NCBI GenBank assembly: GCA_027924585.1
Contig: BSBM01000994.1
Location: forward strand, 9,617,001 to 9,681,000
Length of the DNA: 64,000 bases
Source of the DNA: Larix kaempferi
Lineage: Eukaryota > Streptophyta > Pinopsida > Pinales > Pinaceae
Reading direction: 5' to 3'
This document shows positions 56,651-64,000 of the stretch, in pieces (position 1 is the stretch's first letter; every line of letters begins with the position of its first letter). The notes below the pieces were generated by a model, which was not told where the DNA came from, did not search any database, and saw only the letters and a program-made list of their open reading frames with translations. A program made the translations under genes and the position numbers.

Positions 56651-58681
56651 TCATAACAAGGAATGTTATAATAGTCCATAACATTATGCACATTAAAGAG
56701 TGCTCACTCATACATTAAGGGAAGTAAACTAAGGTGAGTATGTCCCAAAGAATGCTCCAAATTCATAAATGGTGTGACACTTAGGTGAGAAGAAATGTTT
56801 TGGAAAATGAGTGTTACCAATTTAGAAGCTTTAAAAATACACTGTGTAAACAAATTGGGAGACCGGTGCCCTCAATGCTCATATGTCCAAGCTAGACTGT
56901 TTATGACCCTAAATCATTCATATTTGCTCATACAAAAGCAAATATGAGGGCACAACCAAGATAATATTGATCAAATAAATACCTGTGGAGTACATCGATT
57001 GAAAGCCATAACAACTTAGCAGCAACAAATAAACAAATAGGAGTAACTGAGCTACACATTATGAAAGATATGGGCTCATACACACTGAAGAGGACAAGTG
57101 CATATCTACAACCCTTATGCCAAAAGAAAATGGAATAAGCAATGGAATTCCACAACGATGCTTCTAACAATGCAATACAAATTACCTTTCAACATAATTG
57201 TTGGTACTAAAATCTTCCCTATCAAATTTTTTAGTTTCCGGCAACATGTTGACCGGAAAGTTCAAAAGAAGACGCTGTCGAAAGTTCAAACATACAATGA
57301 TGTTTTTGCTAAAAATTTGAGTTAGTGTCAGCTTGGTTAATTTCTTATCACCTTAAACCTCCATCCTAATCAGTTTGTAATCTATGTATAGCCTTGTTCT
57401 CTTTGTTTGCTCAAAAAGCCATTCATTTTCTCAAACCCTTATTCAATGTGCAAATTCCACCATTAGCTATCTTGGATATTATGATTTTTAATAGTATTAT
57501 TATTTTAAATAAAATATTTTTCTTAAAATAATTATTTTTATTAAAAACAAAAAATAACTATTTTATATAACCTTTTTCCATAAATTTTTTCATTATCACG
57601 TCGATTCAAGAGGGATTAGAGTTTGTTTATTATTAAAAGTTTAGGTCTTTTGTCTATTTTTACATTACGTTAAGTGAATCCAAGCCATTCATGTTCATCA
57701 ACTCGAAGGCCATCAACATTGTAACTCAAACATCATAGTCATTACCATAAATTCCCAGTCAATCAAATGTCAACGTAGCTTCACCAAATGCATTTAGCAT
57801 GGGTCAAACGTGGTTTTCAAAACCGTTTATGAGGATGAAGAATGGTTTGTATGGAGGATGAAGAATGGTTTGTGATCTCATGAAACCACCTGTATAGCAA
57901 GATTACGAATCCTATATTACCCATAAGTGGACCACACGACTAATGTGCTAATGAATTTACTGAAGTCCAAGCATCAAACAATGAGGAGGACCATACGCCA
58001 AAGGCAAAGGCTTCATTTATGTTGTGTATGTGGGATAATTCCCATCGCACAAAACAAAACAAAAAAAGCTTCTAACAGTAAAAGAATCTGAGCTTCATCG
58101 TTTTAGTTATCAAGTGCGTCCAGTCAAAGTTAAAGAGCTGCATGCCCACAGGTGTCGAGATAATGTTCAAGCATCAAACATGAATTATTTAATGATATTC
58201 CAAGCATTCAAACAACGCTGCAAGTGTCAAATGCGTATAAGTGTTGAAACTGTAAGCCAAGTGCCAAAGGAAATATGCAGATGTTGATGGTGTTAGTACA
58301 GAGATTTGATGAGCTGCAGAGGTCATTGTTCGGTGAACCTATCTTTTTATTTATAAAGGGAATCAATTTAATTTTTGTAGACTCCTCATTATCTGCTTGT
58401 GTGTGCACTAATCTGAAGCAGAGATTTGTGATGGAGCCTACCATTTAATGATGGAATGTTTTTATTCCATTTGAATATTTTTAATTTTCTAGAACCGAAA
58501 ATGCCCAAACCACCAAGCTTCCAGGCATCGACAACACAAGGTTGTCTAACATCGGGGTTATCATTGCCAGCGAAATGCACAAGTGTCATCATACTTCGAT
58601 CAGCAGAACACCAGCTATTTGAGCGCATGATATATTTAGTATTAAAACCTGAATCCAGCTTCAAATATTATTCCTAAAATT
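56651..58681. other. No recognised gene
   Basis: Open frames at 56928-57170 (-), 57098-57325 (+), 58208-58444 (-) and 58389-58664 (-, with NDNPDVRQPCVVDAWKLGGL) show no family motif I know. The last follows the DUF632 relic on the same strand but in another frame. A short duplication (GGATGAAGAATGGTTTGT) lies near 57832 and 57856. Confidence 0.5.
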
Positions 58682-59120
58682 TCAGGAGGCAAATCATCAA
58701 AATTTGACAAGCTGTTGAATAAGGTTTCAATTTCTGGAAGAGTTCGCATGCCAAATTGTCGGTAAAATTGGAGTGATAGTGCAAGCGGTTGGCTTCTAGC
58801 ATCTTGGAGACCGCAACGCTGCTCTTGGAAGCCCTGAGAAACTAATCATCGATTTCTTGTAACACCTACAGCAGATGCCTCCCATTGCTTCTACCTCCCC
58901 CTCTGTGCAGGGCCATGGAGAGCTACAAGTCATTGCCCGCATTTTCAACGACCTCCTTGTCCACCATGGGGACAGACTTTTGCAGTGCCTTGACGGGATG
59001 CTCGTTCTGAGTATCAGTGTCGGTGTCAGTGGCAACCTCGTCGTGGCTATGGCTCTGTTGCTGATCTTGATCGTGGTCGTGGTAAGGGGGAGAAGGAAAC
59101 GATTCCTGCATTGAAGACAT
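58682..59120 (-). pseudogene. DUF632/NRG2-like protein fragment
   Basis: Plant DUF630/DUF632 proteins (NRG2-like) include nitrate-signalling regulators. On the reverse strand one frame runs from ATG 59120: MSSMQESFPSPPYHDHDQDQ, an acidic Thr/Asp stretch, then VLQEIDD, stop, FLRASKSSVAVSKMLEANRL and HYHSNFTDN. The EIDD.FLRAS...SKMLEANRLHYHSNF block is the family signature at the start of DUF632. Three TAG stops interrupt the same frame, and homology ends after HYHSNF, so only a central slice is present. The plus-strand frame at 58875-59114 is a shadow. Confidence 0.75.
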
Positions 59121-59507
59121 TCATAATTCTGAGTGGCCTCAGTGCCAACAGCACCGTCATCACCTGGAATGATAGTGTGCAATCGATCGGTGGGACATTT
59201 TACAACGCAACGGTATTAAATAATATACATATGATTTTGTTACAAAGACTTTCTAGTCATTACTATTTTTTTTTGTTGGTTTTATCCCGGTATTTCCTCA
59301 AATGCCAGTTTTTTTCTGTTATTTCCCCCTTCATTCTCTTAGATGTCTTACAGCAGCAGATTGTGCCCATTTTTGTGCAATCCAGATGTGTTTTGGTGTG
59401 TTTAAGGGAAAAATACATGGCATTTTAGATGATATTTCAGGTTATTTTGTTACATGATAGGTCTGGTTTCAAATTTCAATTCGGTGAATTGTGTTTCTTT
59501 GGCATAG

Positions 59508-59630
59508 TTCGTAATACTGTTCCTTGCGGTGATAAGGGCCAGAGCAGTTGCAGCACCACTTAATTCAGCTTATACAAAAGAGGAATTTGAGTTCTATCTA
59601 GAGGATTCCAGGTCCAAAATGCTGATCGTG
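59508..59630 (+). pseudogene. Single exon fragment of an AAE3/4CL-like ligase
   Basis: Directly after a TTTGGCATAG acceptor, 41 codons read FVILFLAVIRARAVAAPLNS then AYTKEEFEFYLEDSRSKMLI. This is the conserved start of exon 2 in AAE3-type acyl-activating enzymes (oxalyl-CoA synthetase group; related to 4-coumarate:CoA ligases). Nothing else of the gene is seen on either side. The exon is open, but alone it cannot work. Confidence 0.75.
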
Positions 59631-59683
59631 TATATAACCCTTTTGCTATTAAGATTATGGGTGCACAAAGAAATATTGAGATA

Positions 59684-60355
59684 ATGAAAGGAAATTTGTG
59701 GATTTATGGTTTAGCAGCTTCCGCTATACTTGTTATTACAGTAGTCATGGAAGTTATAAGATTCATATGATGGAAGCCATTGAAAATACAGAAGCATTTC
59801 GAATCCTAGGGAATAAGAGGCCCTCTGTTTAAACTGTTTCTTGGAAATCCCAATGAGATGGTGAAAATGGCGCATGAAGCGATTTTCCAAACTATGGGCT
59901 TTTCTCATGATATTCTTGGTCGAGTTCTGTCGTTCTACCATCAATGGAGAAATTCTTACGGTGATTAGATATTGCTGCTCCATATTTCGTCGATTTTGTC
60001 ATATTTTTGAAGTTTCAGATTATAGTGGGGAGGGTTATCTTGATTGGGTTTCTATTGTTTTCTTTCTATAGGTAGCACTTTTATCGTATGGTTTGGCCCA
60101 ACTGCAAGACTAACAAGTGCAGATCCTGAGCTAGTCAAGGAGATATTCTCATTCAAGCATGGTGATTACCAAAAACCAGAGCCTCATCCTACTATAAAGA
60201 AATTGGAAGGTGATGGACTCCCAAGTTTGCAAGGAGAGAAATGGATGCAGCATAGAAGAATCATAAATCCTGCTTAGTATAACTGATCTGGCATGCCGAG
60301 AATTTACAGAATCACGTAGTGGTAATGAAGCATTTTCAGACTATTTGCAGGTAAC
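59684..60355 (+). pseudogene. CYP72-clan cytochrome P450 5' fragment
   Basis: P450s of this clan are ER-anchored monooxygenases of hormone and specialised metabolism. Exon 1 (59684-59960) starts with ATG and a membrane anchor (MKGNLWIYGLAASAILVITV), then WKPLKIQKHF, KLFLGNPNEMVKMAHEAI and HDILGRVLSFYHQW. In-frame TGA and TAG lie around the WKPLKI block. A GT...AG intron (59961-60069) follows. Exon 2 gives STFIVWFGPTARLTSADPEL, VKEIFSFKHGDYQKPEPHP, GDGLPSLQGEKW and HRRIINPA, then a stop at 60275-60277. A possible third piece ends at CAG|GTAACG (60351). Oxygen-binding and haem motifs are absent. The clan is clear; the family is not. Confidence 0.85.
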
Positions 60356-60409
60356 GTTAGTTCAGGAAATTTATGTTTCCGTTAATAAATTCTCTTGTCA
60401 ATGGCTCCA

Positions 60410-60810
60410 TCCTTGGCGGCGGGAGGAGGCAGCAAGCGGTGGCGGGCATTTATTTAACAAATTGTTGGGTTTTGACAGGCAGCGTGGAATGGAGGCAATG
60501 GAGCTGGTGGAGGGGAAGCGCTGGCAGGGAGAGGACGAGTAGGTGGGAAGAAGAGGAGGGCTGGCGACGGTGGACTGCTGGCGTGGGCGTGGGCGGCGGG
60601 AGGAGACCGAGAGGAGGCAGCAAGTGGGCGCTGGTAGGGAGAGGACGAGTAGGTGGGAAGAAGAGGAGGGATGGTGACGGTGGATTGTTGGCATGGGTGG
60701 CGGGAGGAGGCAGCAGGCGGCGGAGGAGGTCGAGGTGGCGTGGGTGGTAGGAGGAGGCAGCAGAGGAGGTCGGCGGCGGGAGGAGGAGGTCGAGGTGGCG
60801 GCAGGAGAGC
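60410..60810 (+). repeat. G-rich, purine-rich minisatellite (110-bp unit)
   Basis: GCTGG(C/T)AGGGAGAGGACGAG starts at 60520 and 60630 (110-bp period), and GGCGG.GGAGGAGG(C)-type words recur to 60810. The plus strand is strongly purine- and G-rich with many GG and GGG runs. Long Gly/Arg- or Pro/Ser-rich open frames on both strands are composition effects. Confidence 0.8.
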
Positions 60811-61194
60811 ATAACCTCCATGTGGTAGGATTCCATTCGCTCTATGAGCAAGGAATCTAGCGGACATGGAGGTCATGCTTATTCATGGTGAAACGCCTAT
60901 GGCGTAATTAGGATGAATATAATATTTTTTGAAATGAGGTCTTTACTATTAAATTATGAAAATAAAAGTCTAAAAAAATAGCATGTTGATTTAACAAAGA
61001 GTAAAGATGAATTGGTTGACATGTTTAGACAATAAGGTTGCAATTGTGTAATATATATCATTATAAAATGGTTTATTTATTGTCAATTGTGTTTATCTTG
61101 GGAGGAATGATTGTTATCCTCCCCGTCCAAGTTCAATTCATTGTAAATGACATGTTTAGTTCTTAAATGAGAATATCATATTTTCAATTTTGAA

Positions 61195-61320
61195 ATGAGA
61201 TAATTTTTTTTGTAAGCTAGTACCTATGGAGTTTCGAACCAGTGACCTAACACAATGATTTCCTTAATAGTACACCCATTCACTATCTATTCTACACCCC
61301 GTGGGATTGAAAATGAGATA
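61195..61320 (-). mobile_element. Possible tRNA-derived SINE
   Basis: On the reverse strand GGTTCGAAACTCC resembles a Pol III B box, with TAGATAGTGAATGGG about 40 bp upstream as a weak A box. The segment runs into TTACAAAAAAAA at 61206-61215. No tRNA fold is clear. Confidence 0.3.
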
Positions 61321-62534
61321 ATTCATATTACATAAATTTTATATATAATTATAATTTTAGAAAATATAAATATACCATAATTTAAAAAAAAATTAAGTAC
61401 ACATGTTTTCTTTTATTATACTATAAAAATAATAATAAATTTGATTACAAAAAGTAATGATGTAAAACTAGTACTTTATGTATTATGTGTTTTCATAATT
61501 ACTTAGAAATGGTATCGATGTGAAACCACTTCTTTATTTCGTCGTAAGGTGTTTTTCCCTTGTAGAATCATCTACCCTATTTTTCTTTTCAAAACATTGT
61601 CAATCATCTATCCTTATTAGATGACCATCTAAGGCATTTCCACCATTGATTGCAATAGCAGATGGCCATTTCATGTCAACGCTTACTTCCTCTCCTTCAA
61701 TTAAACCCAACCATTGATATCATTGTTAAGAAGTGATGTAGTAACAACAGAAATTGATAAGTGGAAGATGTGAAGTTATTGGAAGTGATAAAAAAGACAA
61801 ATTCGGGAAAATTAAAGATGTAAATTTATTTATATTTCCACTTTGTAAATATTCAATGTTGGCCCATCACCAAGTCTTTCCACTAGGTGGAACCCATGTT
61901 TTTTCCTTTTCAAGTATGTGAAAAATTCGCATTGAACATCACTTTGTCACATGTCCATGATAAAAACATAATTTCCATAAAAGGTTTAAATATTGTGTCA
62001 TGCTTTAATCTTTTCTCTCCAACACAATTTGGTCATGAAGGAATTTGCTTAGATTAGCACAAATGCAAATATAAGATTAGGTGTTGAAATCCAAGTTATT
62101 GATTTTTGGAGACGGAGATGAACTTCTAGCCAAAGCATCACTAGTGGCAAGAGTTTGGTAACATTCGTGTTCTAAGAAGAGGAGACTAGGAATTATATTA
62201 ACCCATATTGAGACTTTGACAAAGATTCTATATGTGAGTTTTAAGCCATCGTTTCATAAATAATGCTATACCTTCTATGACCTGGAGCTCTACCAACAAT
62301 TTGTCCATCCTCCTTTATCCAAATCTGAATAATTTTTAGCAAAATCCAAATACCATTGAACTTACCAATCATTTCACATGACAAAAAAATGTGCCTTCTC
62401 CTCATTGATTCAATTTTAACACAAGAACTATATTTTCCACATAAAAAGATAGGATATGAACCTTTCCAAAAATTAGATTCACTTAATGGAGAAAAATATC
62501 ATTAAAAGAGGGTGCATTGTTTTTATAGTTAAGG
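61321..62534. other. AT-rich, no recognised gene
   Basis: No coding or repeat motif recognised. A reverse-strand piece near 62340-62250 (IWIKEDGQIVGRAPGHRRYS) is open but unplaced. Confidence 0.5.
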
Positions 62535-62830
62535 TTCAAATAGTAAAACTTGATAATCGTGGAATAAATAACTTGATCCTTTTTGCATTAAACCTTGACA
62601 TGATACAAACATAGCATGACATGTATTAAATACTAGATAAATTGCGAGGCATATCAATCCCAAAACTTTCAAACGACACATTTTCTACTGAAAACATTGC
62701 AAAACCTCAAGGCTCCCTCAAATAGTAAAACTTTATAACCATGGAATAAAGAACTTGATCCTTTTAACTCTCAGATAACGCATTTTCTACTTAGAACACT
62801 GCAAAACCTCAAAGCTCCAATTTCGTTTGT
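62535..62830. repeat. Imperfect ~184-bp tandem duplication
   Basis: CAAATAGTAAAACTT.ATAA starts at about 62535 and 62719. Both copies run to ACATTGCAAAACCTCAAGGC-type ends; the second is shorter by an internal deletion. Confidence 0.75.
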
Positions 62831-64000
62831 ATAAGTATATTTAACTCTTAAGGATCATCAACAAAACATTAAACATGAAATTTATTCCTTATCAATATTA
62901 TATTCACCTCTCACAAGATATAAAATTATCTTCTAAATACTCACAAACAAATATATAATACTCTAATAAATAAGGAAATATTATTATTTATTTGATATTG
63001 TAAGTGATACTAACATTTATATTTATAAAATCATGAATAAGAAATGCAATGTAAAATTGTAAAATACAAGTTGACATAATCCTCTATAATAATTTAATAC
63101 CTAACTTTTTATTAATAAAAAACTAAATCTCCTCTAAAATAATTTAATACCTAGCTTTTCATTAATAAAAAACCAAAACCTTGATTAAAAAAACTAAGAA
63201 ACGAAATATTAAATGGGAAAATATCTATTAATAAAACTACCGTAGAGGATCCTCTATAGTTTGAGTTCACAGAGTATCCATTTGTTTTCGATCAACCAGA
63301 GACACGTGACTTATGCGAGATTTTATTCATGTTTTCTGTAAGGTTCCATTGGTTGTTCTTAATTTATTTTTGTCATTTTTAAATCCCTGTATATACATGT
63401 ATGTATGCACATTTAGAAAACCCCAGGAACCATTTTGGACTTGCTATACTTAACAAAATATAAGCATTTTGTTTAAGGGAATTAAGTTTAGGTAAACTCT
63501 ATATAAGTTTTGTTGAGTCACTTGATCTGAATTGCAACCTGAGTGTCTTGGGTTGCTTCCTCCTTTTTCCCTTTGGCATCTAAACACAATGTGTATCTGT
63601 TTTGAAAATAACACTTTCATAATATTAGAAAATTGGAAATGTCCTACTAAATTTTTTATTTATTTTGATTTCTTTGGATAAAATGTTTCCTTTGAGCATT
63701 CATAAAGAGACAATGGACACATTGGTCATTTTATAAAATAAATAATAATGTATCTATTAAACATTTAAAAAGAATTAAAATTAGGTTATGAAACAATGAC
63801 CACTGTCTAGTACAAAACTGGGTAAACCCCACTATCAAAAATCACCAAAGAGCATTAAGAGAAAAAAAAATTGCCTCTTAGTCATAGTGTAATGCTAATA
63901 ACAATCCAACTTACAAATAACCATATGTTAGGAACCCATATCAACCCTTCTCTTTACTTTGTTAGTATATTGTTGTTGGACGCATATGCTTTGTAAGTCG
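62831..64000. other. AT-rich, no recognised gene
   Basis: A short duplication (TAATTTAATACCTA.CTTTT near 63090 and 63147) is the only structure noted. Confidence 0.5.

Noticed and set aside
58875-59114. Plus-strand ORF with a hydrophobic tail resembling a membrane protein
   Set aside because: It lies antisense to the DUF632 relic, whose signature block is in the other strand.
60345-60876. Gly/Arg- and Pro/Ser-rich open frames on both strands
   Set aside because: Composition effect of the G-rich minisatellite; overlapping on both strands, no conserved motif.
61195-61320. A true tRNA gene
   Set aside because: A B-box-like stretch exists, but no cloverleaf or anticodon arm can be drawn; at most a SINE remnant.

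Overview
The window reads as nuclear DNA of a seed plant with a large, repeat-rich genome. A gymnosperm such as a conifer would fit, but this is an inference from the density of nested, decayed LTR retrotransposons and the few genes; no single sequence proves it. Plant markers are a GASA/snakin gene, plant-type cytosolic HSP90, CDC48, a CYP72-clan P450, a DUF632 protein, an AAE3-like ligase, a plant LINE ORF1 with a DUF4283-like domain, and initiator-tRNA-Met primer sites (TGGTATCAGAGC) in the LTR elements. Only one protein gene looks intact and host-encoded: a four-exon, 113-residue GASA gene at 31895-32591 (+).

Layout. 1-1548: Ty1/copia remnants. 1549-10701: a complete but defective Ty3/gypsy chromovirus-like element with 1625-bp LTRs (about 3% apart by hand count) and an unusual palindrome-rich 30/31-bp minisatellite in its leader. 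10702-24731: a heap of older fragments: a reverse-strand gypsy pol relic, two copia relics, a reverse-strand LTR element arranged LTR-internal-LTR-PBS with no visible pol, a nested copia solo LTR, and two copies of a hAT-like MITE. 24925-30177: a direct tandem duplication (2671 and 2446 bp) whose unit carries a LINE 3' end and a GC-richer, promoter-like segment with a possible first exon. 30178-31620: AT-rich. 31626-32591: the GASA gene with TATA box and G-box. 32767-34329: six different minisatellites.

34951-36339: a LINE ORF1 relic. 36348-41701: a reverse-strand Ty3/gypsy element whose 5' LTR is cut off at a 24-bp perfect inverted repeat. 42000-45420: tandem repeats and an unidentified multi-exon gene relic. 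45495-54537: a reverse-strand, intron-containing HSP90 relic whose first exon is split by a young Ty1/copia element (47236-54499; LTRs 695 bp with 3 differences; TSD GTCTC). 55130-60355: fragments of CDC48, a DUF632 protein, an AAE3-like ligase and a P450, several with splice sites still visible. 60410-60810: a G-rich minisatellite. The rest is AT-rich with no recognised gene.

How it fits together: there is no operon-like cooperation. The main theme is a gene-fragment graveyard (43-60.4 kb): pieces of at least six unrelated genes, with introns kept, lie side by side. That argues for DNA-level capture or duplication rather than retroposition. The retroelements form age layers, the youngest being the copia in HSP90.
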